From positions 1 through 64,000 of the forward strand of contig CACMUP010000006.1 of NCBI GenBank assembly GCA_902616905.1: a DNA stretch of 64,000 bases. The letters run 5' to 3'. This DNA is from an uncultured Bacteroidota bacterium (GTDB lineage Bacteria > Bacteroidota > Bacteroidia > Flavobacteriales > Flavobacteriaceae). The notes under the pieces are model-generated. The model was not told where the DNA came from. It saw only the letters and a program-made list of their open reading frames with translations, and did not search any database. Position 1 is the stretch's first letter, and every line of letters starts with the position of its first letter. The position numbers and the translations under genes are program-made. This document shows positions 16,482 to 23,870 of the stretch, piece by piece.

Positions 16482-17882
16482 CTACTTTATTAATATCCAA
16501 AACTCCCATGGCTTCATATCATATTGATAAAAAGATGAAAGTCGTTTGACTTTAAAATCTTGATATCTCTTAAACTCACCATCATAAGGCAAAGTAAATT
16601 GCGAATAACCATTACTTAAATTTGCAACAACGACGAGAGTATCTCCATTTTTTTCTCTTTCAAAAGCAAAAATTTGATTGTCTTTTGTTGAGAAAATTCT
16701 TTTAAATGAACCTCCATTTGATCCTGTGGCTAAGGCTTTATGATTGTTTTTCAGTGCACCCATTTGTTGTAAAAATTCCATAGTTTTTCCTTTAATTTTT
16801 GGAAAACTATCTTTTTCAAAAAAATGTAATCTTTTATTTAAGTCATATTCTTGTCCTGAATAAACTAATGGCATGCCTGGAAGCATATAATTCATAGCCA
16901 TAAAAACATATTGTGCATCACCATAGCTTTCATTTATAGTTCCATTCCAAGAATTTTCATCATGATTAGAAACAAAATTGACTAGTATATTGTCTTTACC
17001 ATACAAGCGGATTGTCCTTTTGATATGTTTGTAATAATCATTGGCATTTTTTCTGCCTTTTGCTATATCTTTTGATAAATGATGACCCGGCCAATCATAA
17101 GTAGCATCAAACTTACTCACTAGTTCGATACCCCCAGGATGATAAATATCAGTCTCAGCTAAGAGAAAAACAGGTTTTATATCTCTTAATGCTTTAAATG
17201 TCTTATCATAAAATATTTTTGGAACTGCATAAGCTTGATCTATTCTATATCCATCAATGTCAGCTTCTTTGACCCAGTATATCATTGCTTGACGAAGCTC
17301 TTCTCTCATTTTAAGATTACTATAATCAAGATCAGCTACATCTGTCCAACCAAATGACTTGCCTGTTCTAAAATCAATCGGGTCAATAATTTCCCCTTTT
17401 ATGTTTTTTATATAATAGTCACTTTTATTTTTGATCCAATCATGATCCCAACCTGTATGTCCCAGGACCCAGTCTAAAATAACATAAATTCCCAATTCGT
17501 GTGCTTTTTTCACTAAAGCTTTGAAGTCCTTTAAACTTCCGAATTCAGGATTGACTTTTGTATAATCTGATACAGCATAATAACTCCCTAAGGGTCCTTT
17601 GCTTTTTGTTGTAGAAATTGGATTAATTGGCATTAACCACAAAATTTTAATTCCCATTTTTTTTAAAAGATGTAGATCTTTAGCAAAGGCATTAAATGTA
17701 CCTTCATTAGAATATTGTCTAATATTCGCTTCATATATAATAGAATGTGCAATAATTTTATTAGATATTGGTTCTAATGTTTTTGTAATTTTTAATGATT
17801 CTTCTGGCTTTCTTGCTTTTTCTTTTGAAGATTGACAAGAAAAAATTAAAATCCCTAAAAGTACAGTTAAATAAGTTTTCAT
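16482..17882 (-). CDS. GH13 alpha-amylase family lipoprotein
   Basis: A 466-residue glycoside hydrolase acting on alpha-glucans. It starts with a lipoprotein signal ending at Cys16 (LIFSC). GH13 conserved regions are all present: LDWVLGHTGWDH (Asp137), GYRIDQA with nucleophile Asp215, LLAETD with acid/base Glu243 and VSNHDEN with Asp308. A C-terminal beta domain ends FWILIK. It is anchored outside the cytoplasm, probably at the periplasmic or outer membrane face. Directly upstream lie remnants of a beta-phosphoglucomutase and a second GH13-like tail, so this gene is what remains of a maltodextrin-utilisation locus; no SusC/SusD pair is present. Confidence 0.93.
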   Translation of the reverse strand: MKTYLTVLLGILIFSCQSSKEKARKPEESLKITKTLEPISNKIIAHSIIYEANIRQYSNEGTFNAFAKDLHLLKKMGIKILWLMPINPISTTKSKGPLGSYYAVSDYTKVNPEFGSLKDFKALVKKAHELGIYVILDWVLGHTGWDHDWIKNKSDYYIKNIKGEIIDPIDFRTGKSFGWTDVADLDYSNLKMREELRQAMIYWVKEADIDGYRIDQAYAVPKIFYDKTFKALRDIKPVFLLAETDIYHPGGIELVSKFDATYDWPGHHLSKDIAKGRKNANDYYKHIKRTIRLYGKDNILVNFVSNHDENSWNGTINESYGDAQYVFMAMNYMLPGMPLVYSGQEYDLNKRLHFFEKDSFPKIKGKTMEFLQQMGALKNNHKALATGSNGGSFKRIFSTKDNQIFAFEREKNGDTLVVVANLSNGYSQFTLPYDGEFKRYQDFKVKRLSSFYQYDMKPWEFWILIK

Positions 17883-17886
17883 ATTT

Positions 17887-17985
17887 TCAATTTAATTCAA
17901 TTATTTTAGCAACTCTAGTCTTAACTTTAAAGCTTTTGCTTAATATAATTTTATTATTACTTAAAATTCCAATTCCATTATTTAA
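17887..17985 (-). pseudogene. Possible C-terminal remnant of a second GH13 enzyme
   Basis: On the minus strand, one frame away from the truncated pgmB frame, about 32 codons read NNGIGILSNNKIILSKSF and then VAKIIELN before TGA at 17887-17889, 4 bases before the amylase ATG. The pattern (short strand, turn, charged strand, then a hydrophobic ending in -IIELN) resembles the last strands of the C-terminal beta domain of SusA/neopullulanase-type GH13 proteins. The resemblance is by eye and the piece is short, so the identification is tentative. Together with the pgmB fragment it suggests one internal deletion. Confidence 0.38.
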
Positions 17986-18127
17986 CTTCCTTAATTTTAC
18001 CATTGTTTTCTTTAGATAGTTCATATCCAAAATTTGAAGCAATTTTTTTCCATTCTAGAAAATGATTTTTTGCAGTATCTACAATTACACCATCAAGATC
18101 AAATAATGCGAAAGTATGATTATTCAT
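17978..18127 (-). pseudogene. pgmB: Beta-phosphoglucomutase remnant (N-terminal 49 codons)
   Basis: The minus strand has ATG at 18127 followed by 49 codons and TAA at 17978-17980. It reads MNNHTFALFDLDGVIVDTAK, then FLEWKKIASNFGYELSKEN. FDLDGVIVDTA is the HAD nucleophile motif exactly as in beta-phosphoglucomutases, and HFLEWKKIA is the usual continuation. A full enzyme has about 215 residues; the cap domain and HAD motifs II-IV are missing. The frame stops where a GKIKEVK segment departs from the family. In related Bacteroidota pgmB precedes maltose phosphorylase and GH13 genes, matching the neighbouring amylase. Recognition of the fragment is strong; loss by deletion is inferred. Confidence 0.75.
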
Positions 18128-18154
18128 TGCAGAAAAGTAAAATTTTATTTGACA

Positions 18155-18478
18155 TTATTCTTCTGGAGCTAATGTTATATTAAGACCATCTAATCTATCA
18201 TTTATTAAAATCTGACACGATAACCTGCTGCTTTTCTTAACATTAAATGCTTCAGCAAGCATTGCTTCCTCATTTTCTGAAATTTTTGAAAGTTGATGGT
18301 CACTATTTACATAACATTGGCATGAGGCACATAGTGCCATCCCTCCACAAGTAGCTTCAACAGGGAATTCATATGATTTGATTAATTCCATTAAGTTTAA
18401 ATTAATATCAACTGGGGCAATTAATTTATGCTTGGTACCCTTTCTGTCAACAAGATAAATAGTAATTTCTTTACTCAT
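18155..18478 (-). CDS. Adrenodoxin-type [2Fe-2S] ferredoxin
   Basis: A 107-residue electron carrier. Cluster ligands are Cys44, Cys50, Cys53 (CGGMALCASC) and Cys88 (SRLSCQI), the C-x5-C-x2-C...C pattern of vertebrate-/ISC-type ferredoxins. Acidic residues around 65-75 (ISENEEAMLAEAF) match the partner-binding helix. It lies 4 bases downstream of a NifU-like gene and of an Mrp ATPase, so a role in Fe-S cluster assembly is likely, though it could also serve a monooxygenase. Confidence 0.9.
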   Translation of the reverse strand: MSKEITIYLVDRKGTKHKLIAPVDINLNLMELIKSYEFPVEATCGGMALCASCQCYVNSDHQLSKISENEEAMLAEAFNVKKSSRLSCQILINDRLDGLNITLAPEE

Positions 18479-18482
18479 GTAA

Positions 18483-18728
18483 TTAGACCGAATCTATACT
18501 TGTAACAGATTCGATTTGGGGAAGATGTTTTTTAATAGTCATTTCTACTCCTGTTTTTAATGTCATTTGGTTAACGGTACATCCTGCGCAAGCTCCATGA
18601 AGTTGGACTTTGACATGCTTACCATTTTCAATTGTTACGAGTGATATGTCTCCTCCATCTGACTTTAAAAAGGGTCTTATTTCTTCAAGAGCAACATGAA
18701 TTTTTGACTCTAGTTCATTTTTATTCAT
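18483..18728 (-). CDS. nfuA-like: NifU C-terminal domain-like Fe-S scaffold
   Basis: An 81-residue stand-alone NifU domain. The core RPFLKSDGGDISLV and GACAGCTVNQMTL with Cys47-x2-Cys50 is the cluster-binding site of Nfu-type carriers. No IscA-like or other domain is attached. Its start overlaps the stop of the Mrp gene by 4 bases, and the ferredoxin follows 4 bases later, so the three are one transcription unit for Fe-S handling. Confidence 0.92.
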   Translation of the reverse strand: MNKNELESKIHVALEEIRPFLKSDGGDISLVTIENGKHVKVQLHGACAGCTVNQMTLKTGVEMTIKKHLPQIESVTSIDSV

Positions 18729-19867
18729 TTTGGTTGGGTTTTTATAGCTTCACATCCAACTAAATTAGTAATTTCTACAACTTTTGTGGGTGGTAAATTT
18801 TTATTTCTATTAAGTACCTGAGAAACTAAATTTTTAGTAATGATAGTAAAATCATTTTTTATTAACGTTTTTTCCTGCATGGAAGCGGGTCTTCCATAAT
18901 CAGCGCTTTCTCTGATACTCTGCACTAAAGGTAAAGATCCTAAAAAGGGAACTTCCATATCATTGGCAAGATACTCTGCACCTTTTTTACCAAATATATA
19001 ATATTTATTTTGTGGTAATTCTTCTGGAGTGAAATAACTCATATTCTCAATAATTCCTAAAACAGGGACATTGATGTTTCTTTGTTGGAACATGGCAATC
19101 CCTTTTTTTGCATCAGTTAAAGCAACATTTTGGGGAGTACTTACAACTACGGCCCCGTTAATAGGTAATGATTGAACAATACTTAGATGAATATCACCCG
19201 TCCCTGGAGGTAAATCGATAAAAAGAAAGTCTAATTCACCCCAATTTGTGTCAAAAATCATTTGATTCAGTGCTTTTGCAGCCATAGGTCCTCTCCATAT
19301 TACTGCTTGCCCGGGGTGTGTAAAGAATCCAATTGATAGTATTTTCACTCCGTAATTTTTAATAGGTTGTATTTTTGATTTGTTATTTATTTGGACTGAA
19401 CCTGGTTTTTTACCCTCTATGTCAAACATAGTTGGTAAAGATGGTCCATAAATATCTGCATCCAAAATTCCAACTTTACATCCCATGTTTGACAAAGTGA
19501 CAGCTATGTTCGCAGTTATTGTCGATTTTCCAACTCCCCCTTTACCTGAAGAAATTGCAATAATATTTTCAATACCAGATAAGGTTTTAACCGCGATAGA
19601 TTGATCTTTTTTTTCTTGAGCTACAACTGAAATATTTATTTTAATTTTAGCTTTCTCATAGACTTTCTCGTGCAAAGTTTTCAAAATTAAAACCTCCAAC
19701 TTTTTCCTAGCTTGTAAGCTTGGATTATTTAATTTAAGATCAATATCAATTTGATCTCCAAAAATCATAAGATTGGAAACTGCCCCCTTATCAACTATAT
19801 TTTCACTTTCGCCAGAAAGACAAATTGTTTTTAAGGTTTCAATAACATTTTTTTTACTAATATTCAT
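18725..19867 (-). CDS. mrp: Mrp/ApbC-family P-loop ATPase, Fe-S carrier
   Basis: A 380-residue protein with an N-terminal DUF59/MIP18-like domain (about 1-75) and a MinD-like ATPase domain: deviant Walker A SSGKGGVGKST (107-117), DADIYGPSLPTM, IDLPPGTGDIHL and VVSTPQNVALTDA. In E. coli ApbC and NBP35 a CxxC pair binds the transferred cluster; here the equivalent segment reads ENMSYFTPEELPQNKYYIFG without cysteines. The operon context with NifU and ferredoxin still supports Fe-S transfer. An exact -7 promoter motif lies 19 bases before the ATG. Confidence 0.93.
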   Translation of the reverse strand: MNISKKNVIETLKTICLSGESENIVDKGAVSNLMIFGDQIDIDLKLNNPSLQARKKLEVLILKTLHEKVYEKAKIKINISVVAQEKKDQSIAVKTLSGIENIIAISSGKGGVGKSTITANIAVTLSNMGCKVGILDADIYGPSLPTMFDIEGKKPGSVQINNKSKIQPIKNYGVKILSIGFFTHPGQAVIWRGPMAAKALNQMIFDTNWGELDFLFIDLPPGTGDIHLSIVQSLPINGAVVVSTPQNVALTDAKKGIAMFQQRNINVPVLGIIENMSYFTPEELPQNKYYIFGKKGAEYLANDMEVPFLGSLPLVQSIRESADYGRPASMQEKTLIKNDFTIITKNLVSQVLNRNKNLPPTKVVEITNLVGCEAIKTQPK

Positions 19868-19885
19868 ATATCTCTAATCAGCATT

Positions 19886-19893
19886 CAAATATA
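19886..19893 (-). promoter_or_regulatory. -7 promoter element of the mrp operon (TATATTTG)
   Basis: On the minus strand TATATTTG matches TAnnTTTG and its last G is 19 bases from the mrp ATG. A TTG at 19908-19910 is 14 bases upstream, shorter than the usual spacing, so only the -7 element is well supported. Confidence 0.42.
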
Positions 19894-19928
19894 ATATTTA
19901 GGTTTTACAATCTAAAAACAAATAAACT

Positions 19929-20267
19929 TTAAAGAGGCCCTAGCTCAATATTCGGATTCCAGAAATGATGACTAAAGTTTTTGACTTGATTTTCTTTTAT
20001 TTTAATTCCTTCATTTTCCAACAGTTTTTTCATAATGTTTGAACCTCCAAAATGATGCTTACCTGTTAAAAGCCCATTACGATTTACGACACGATGAGAA
20101 GGAATAGTGTCATCATTATGTGATGCATTCATTGCCCAGCCAACTGATCTTGCACTGACAGAAGTACCCAAATATTTAGCAATAGCACCATAGGATGTTA
20201 CTCTACCTATAGGTATCTTTCTAACAACTTCATATACTCTTTCAAAAAAAGTTTTTTCTATATTCAA
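19929..20267 (-). CDS. Alkyltransferase-like (ATL) protein, MGMT fold without the acceptor Cys
   Basis: A 112-residue protein homologous to the C-terminal DNA-binding domain of O6-methylguanine-DNA methyltransferase. It has the helix-turn-helix GRVTSYGAIAKYLG, the Arg finger in SARSVGWAMN and then IPSHRVVNRNG. Active transferases have PCHRV; here Ser57 replaces the Cys, so alkyl transfer is not possible and the protein should act as a lesion sensor that binds O6-alkylguanine and recruits nucleotide excision repair (known for ATL proteins). One base separates it from trmB. Confidence 0.87.
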   Translation of the reverse strand: MNIEKTFFERVYEVVRKIPIGRVTSYGAIAKYLGTSVSARSVGWAMNASHNDDTIPSHRVVNRNGLLTGKHHFGGSNIMKKLLENEGIKIKENQVKNFSHHFWNPNIELGPL

Positions 20268-20268
20268 A

Positions 20269-20937
20269 TTATAACCTGAATTTCATGTACTTTATTGGTT
20301 TATTCTGTTCTAAAAATTTTTTTTCATAAAAAGTTTGAATCGCTGTGGACTCCAATGGAGAATTTTCATTATTGTAAATATCATGATGAGCATAAATAAC
20401 TTTTCCCATTTGAGCTGCACAACCTAATGTATATCCATATAAAAATCCACTGTCAGTCTTTAAATGTATTATGCCCTTTTTTTTAATTATATTTTTATAA
20501 ATATTTAACATTTCAGGGTTAGTTAATCTATGTTTAGTCCGATTTAATTTAATTTGTGGATCTGGAAAAGTAATCCATATTTCATCAATTTCATTTTCTT
20601 CAAAACAATAATTTAATAATTCAATTTGTGTTCTTAAAAAAGCAACATTTTGTATTTTATTTTCTATGGCTGATTTAGCCCCTTTCCAAAAGCGAGCTCC
20701 CTTTATATCAATACCTATATAATTTTTATTTGGATACTTATCTGCTAAAAATAGACTATACTCACCTTTCCCACATCCTAGTTCTAGTACAATTGGAGAG
20801 TTATTTCTAAAAAAATTAAGGTTCCACTTTCCTTTTAATAGAAATTTTTCATTTATAAGATCCCATCTTTTAGGTTGGATAACATTCTGAAAGTTTTCAT
20901 TATCTCTAAATCTTTTTAACTTTTTTTTACCTCCCAC
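20269..20937 (-). CDS. trmB: tRNA (guanine-N7-)-methyltransferase
   Basis: A 222-residue SAM enzyme making m7G46 in tRNA. Motifs: VLELGCGKGEYSLFLA (SAM site), GIDIKGARFWKGAK, and IWITFPDPQIKLNRTKHRLTNP, the TrmB signature with DPQ.K.R...R. The start is a GTG giving MGGKKKLKRF, which matches the usual family start; no ATG is available. It ends 1 base before the ATL gene starts. Confidence 0.93.
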   Translation of the reverse strand: MGGKKKLKRFRDNENFQNVIQPKRWDLINEKFLLKGKWNLNFFRNNSPIVLELGCGKGEYSLFLADKYPNKNYIGIDIKGARFWKGAKSAIENKIQNVAFLRTQIELLNYCFEENEIDEIWITFPDPQIKLNRTKHRLTNPEMLNIYKNIIKKKGIIHLKTDSGFLYGYTLGCAAQMGKVIYAHHDIYNNENSPLESTAIQTFYEKKFLEQNKPIKYMKFRL

Positions 20938-20952
20938 AATTTTTTGAATCGT

Positions 20953-22026
20953 TTAAAAATTTAACCCTTTTAAATCATTTGGTGAAACGCATGTTAATGA
21001 AAAAGAGAATTCTGAACCAACATTAACTTCACTTTCGACAAAGATCTTTTCATTATGTGCATCAATAATATGCTTTACTATTGATAAACCCAATCCTGAA
21101 CCACCAGATTTCCTGTTTCTAGTTTTTTCAACTCGATAAAAACGTTCAAATAATCGAGGTAAGTCTACCTTTTCAATACCCTCACCATTGTCAGAAATTC
21201 TTATTAATATTTTATTTTCCTTAAACGGATTAATACTTATCTCAGTTATTCCTCTATCGATTCCATATTTTAAAGAATTCATTAATAAATTTGTAATGAC
21301 TTGTTGAATTCTCTCCTCGTCAGCTAAAACCATAATCGGTTGATTATATTTTTTATCAAGTTTGATAGTTATATTATTTTTCTTTGCTTGCATTTCCAAT
21401 AATTCAAATACACTATCTATCGTTGATAGGATATTGAATTTTTTTATTTCGAGTTTTGAGATTCCCGATTCAAATTTTGTTATTAAATCTAATTCTTTTA
21501 CAATATATGTTAAGCGATCAACCCCTTTTGAGGTTTGTTTTAAATATTTCTTTATGATTTTTTTATCGGTTATGCCTCCATCAAGTAAAGTCAAAATATA
21601 ACCCTGAATTGTAAATAATGGTGTCTTAAGTTCATGAGCAACATTGCCAATAAATTCTTTTCTAAAATTATCTTGAATTTTTAGATCTTCAATTTCTAAA
21701 TTTTTATCAATGTTTAATTTTTTTAAATTTCTTGTTAGGAGTTCAATGTCTTTTGTTCTTTTAAGAATTGAAGTAGATGTTGTCGCTGGAAAAAGACTAT
21801 TATATAATTCATTAATCTTTTTAATAATTAAATTTTCGTAGCGATAAGAAAGTAAAAAATAACAAAAAGAGAAAGTACAAATAAAAATGGCTATCTCACA
21901 AAATATAAATTCTGTTTTTATAATATCAAGAAAAAAAAATATTTGTACCAGAGAGAAAATTAAACGGAAAGACGCTATAAAAAAAGATAAATAAAAGGAA
22001 GTTTTATTAAACTTAAATAGTTTCAA
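20953..22026 (-). CDS. Sensor histidine kinase, PhoR-like
   Basis: A 357-residue membrane kinase with two adjacent N-terminal membrane helices (about 12-35 and 40-62), almost no periplasmic loop and no recognisable PAS domain. The dimerisation box NVAHELKTPLFTIQGYI carries phospho-acceptor His131; the N box is NLLMNSLKYG, and DNGEGI and GGSGLGLSIVKH complete the ATPase domain. It is 6 bases downstream of its response regulator. The lack of a sensory loop fits PhoR-like kinases controlled by membrane partners; the signal is unknown. Confidence 0.92.
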   Translation of the reverse strand: MKLFKFNKTSFYLSFFIASFRLIFSLVQIFFFLDIIKTEFIFCEIAIFICTFSFCYFLLSYRYENLIIKKINELYNSLFPATTSTSILKRTKDIELLTRNLKKLNIDKNLEIEDLKIQDNFRKEFIGNVAHELKTPLFTIQGYILTLLDGGITDKKIIKKYLKQTSKGVDRLTYIVKELDLITKFESGISKLEIKKFNILSTIDSVFELLEMQAKKNNITIKLDKKYNQPIMVLADEERIQQVITNLLMNSLKYGIDRGITEISINPFKENKILIRISDNGEGIEKVDLPRLFERFYRVEKTRNRKSGGSGLGLSIVKHIIDAHNEKIFVESEVNVGSEFSFSLTCVSPNDLKGLNF

Positions 22027-22032
22027 AGTTGA

Positions 22033-22725
22033 TTATTTTTTTGGTAAAGTGAATTTATATCCTATTCCTTTAACTGTCTTTACATAATTATTCCCAATTT
22101 TTTCCCTAAGTTTTCTTATATGGACATCTATAGTTCTGTCTCCTACAACAACGTCTGATCCCCAAATTGTTTCCATAATTTCTTCTCTTTTACAAACTTT
22201 ATTTTTTTTAGAGGCAAGCAGATAAATTAGTTCAAATTCTTTTCTTGGTAAAAATATTTCATTTTCTTGGACAATTATTTTGTATTCATCTTTATCAATA
22301 ATTAGTCCGCCAAAGTCTAATATATTTTCATTTTGATCTTCACCCTCAAATCTCCTAAGTAAAGCTTTAACTTTAGAAACTAGTACTTTTGGCTTAATAG
22401 GTTTTGTAACATAATCATCAGCACCTGCTTCGAAAGCAGCAACATATGAAAAATCCTCTCCTCTAGCTGATAAAAACATTATAATTGTGTTTGAAAATTT
22501 ACTATCTTTTCTAAGTTGTTCACATGCTTCTATACCATCCATATTTGGCATCATAACATCCATAATAATTAAATGTGGAATTATTTTTTCCGCTATTTTA
22601 ATTGCTTCAAGTCCATCAGATGCAGTAAAGACATGATATCCTTTTTTTTCTAAATTAAACTTTATTATTTCAATTATATCTGGTTCATCATCAACTAGAA
22701 GAATTTTGGTTTGCTGCTTTTCCAT
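22033..22725 (-). CDS. OmpR/PhoB-family response regulator
   Basis: A 230-residue regulator. The receiver domain has LLVDDEPD, phospho-acceptor Asp56 in IIMDVMMP, the Ser/Thr of FLSARG and Lys in VTKPIKP; the C-terminal winged helix has LPRKEFELIYLLAS and DVVVGDRTIDVHIRKLREKIG. It precedes and is presumably co-transcribed with the PhoR-like kinase. PhoB is the most likely assignment by architecture, but no pst genes are present to confirm a phosphate role. A small perfect repeat GTTCTaaaAGAAC lies at 22746-22758 in its upstream region. Confidence 0.92.
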   Translation of the reverse strand: MEKQQTKILLVDDEPDIIEIIKFNLEKKGYHVFTASDGLEAIKIAEKIIPHLIIMDVMMPNMDGIEACEQLRKDSKFSNTIIMFLSARGEDFSYVAAFEAGADDYVTKPIKPKVLVSKVKALLRRFEGEDQNENILDFGGLIIDKDEYKIIVQENEIFLPRKEFELIYLLASKKNKVCKREEIMETIWGSDVVVGDRTIDVHIRKLREKIGNNYVKTVKGIGYKFTLPKK

Positions 22726-22864
22726 ATTTTTAATAAAAATAATCCGTTCTAAAAGAACTCATTTTCTAAAATGGATTTTTATTTAAAATTTATTCATCAT
22801 ATTCACTCAACTTACGATATTTTTTTGAGCAATTATTTAATTTATCATTAAATTTTAATTTATT

Positions 22865-22872
22865 TAATTTTG
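22865..22872 (+). promoter_or_regulatory. -7 promoter element of the luxE-like gene (TAATTTTG)
   Basis: TAATTTTG is an exact TAnnTTTG match whose G lies 8 bases before the ATG, so the transcript would be leaderless or nearly so. No TTG at suitable -33 spacing. Confidence 0.4.
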
Positions 22873-22879
22873 AAGATTA

Positions 22880-23863
22880 ATGAGAAAACTTTTTTTAAAT
22901 TTTGATAAAATTCAAACCAAAAATCATTTTGGCGAAATGGCACTTAATCTTTTTGAATATCAGTATCAAAATAATTTAACATATAGAAGCTATTGTAATT
23001 TATTGAATATTGATATAAGTAAAGTCAAAGATGAGAATGAAATTCCTTTTTTACCTATCAATTTTTATAAATCACATGACTTAAATTCTTCGATGAAGAC
23101 ACCAGATAGAACATTTTTATCGAGTAAAACTACGGGTGAAATTGCTTCAAGGCATCCAGTAAATGATATAAATATTTATATCAAAAGCTTTAAGAAATGT
23201 TTCTCATTGTTTTATGGTAAAATTGAGGACTATGTTTTGCTTGCTTTACTACCCTCCTACTTAGAGCGACAAAATTCTTCATTAGTTTTTATGGTAAATT
23301 ATTTAATAAAAAATACTAATAATCCAGAGAGTGGATTTTATCTTAATAATTTAGAAGAATTAACTAAAAAATTGATAGAATTAGAAACTAAGGGGAAAAA
23401 AACAATTCTACTAGGTGTAAGTTTTGCACTTCTTAAACTGTCTGAAAATTTTAATTGGAAAATACCAAATACTACTATTATTGAAACAGGAGGGATGAAG
23501 GGAATGAGAAAAGAATTAATTCGTAGCGATTTACATAAAAAATTAAAAAAAGCTTTTGGAGTTTCTGAAATTCACTCAGAATATGGTATGACTGAAATAT
23601 TGAGTCAAGCATATTCTAAAGAAAAAGGAGTTTTTAAATGCCCACCATGGATGAAAATATATATAAGATCTGTTAATGATCCTTTTGAAAAATTGGGATT
23701 TAATAAAACAGGTGGAATTAATATAATAGATCTTGCAAATATTGATACTTGCGCATTTATAGAAACACAAGATTTAGGAAAATTAAATGAAGATGGATCA
23801 TTTGAAATATCAGGTCGTTATGATAACTCAGAAATCAGAGGGTGTAATCTAATGGTTTTATAA
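22880..23863 (+). CDS. LuxE/PaaK-family acyl-protein synthetase-like enzyme
   Basis: A 327-residue member of the ANL adenylating superfamily close to LuxE (acyl-protein synthetase). Visible: IPFLPINFYKSHDL at the start, the TFLSSKTTGE phosphate loop, ETGGMKGMRKELIRSDLHKKL, the GVSEIHSEYGMTE motif and the terminal DLGKLNEDGSFEISGRYDNSEIRGC. LuxE activates a fatty acid and transfers it to a Cys for reduction by LuxC, but no luxC or luciferase genes are nearby, so the product probably enters another lipid pathway. It converges on tyrS with 7 bases between. Confidence 0.82.
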   Translation: MRKLFLNFDKIQTKNHFGEMALNLFEYQYQNNLTYRSYCNLLNIDISKVKDENEIPFLPINFYKSHDLNSSMKTPDRTFLSSKTTGEIASRHPVNDINIYIKSFKKCFSLFYGKIEDYVLLALLPSYLERQNSSLVFMVNYLIKNTNNPESGFYLNNLEELTKKLIELETKGKKTILLGVSFALLKLSENFNWKIPNTTIIETGGMKGMRKELIRSDLHKKLKKAFGVSEIHSEYGMTEILSQAYSKEKGVFKCPPWMKIYIRSVNDPFEKLGFNKTGGINIIDLANIDTCAFIETQDLGKLNEDGSFEISGRYDNSEIRGCNLMVL

Positions 23864-23870
23864 TTTCAAA

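Noticed and set aside
17795-18019. 74-codon plus-strand open frame across the amylase start
   Set aside because: It lies opposite the amylase signal peptide and the pgmB remnant, and reads as low-complexity Leu/Ile-rich sequence from A/T runs.
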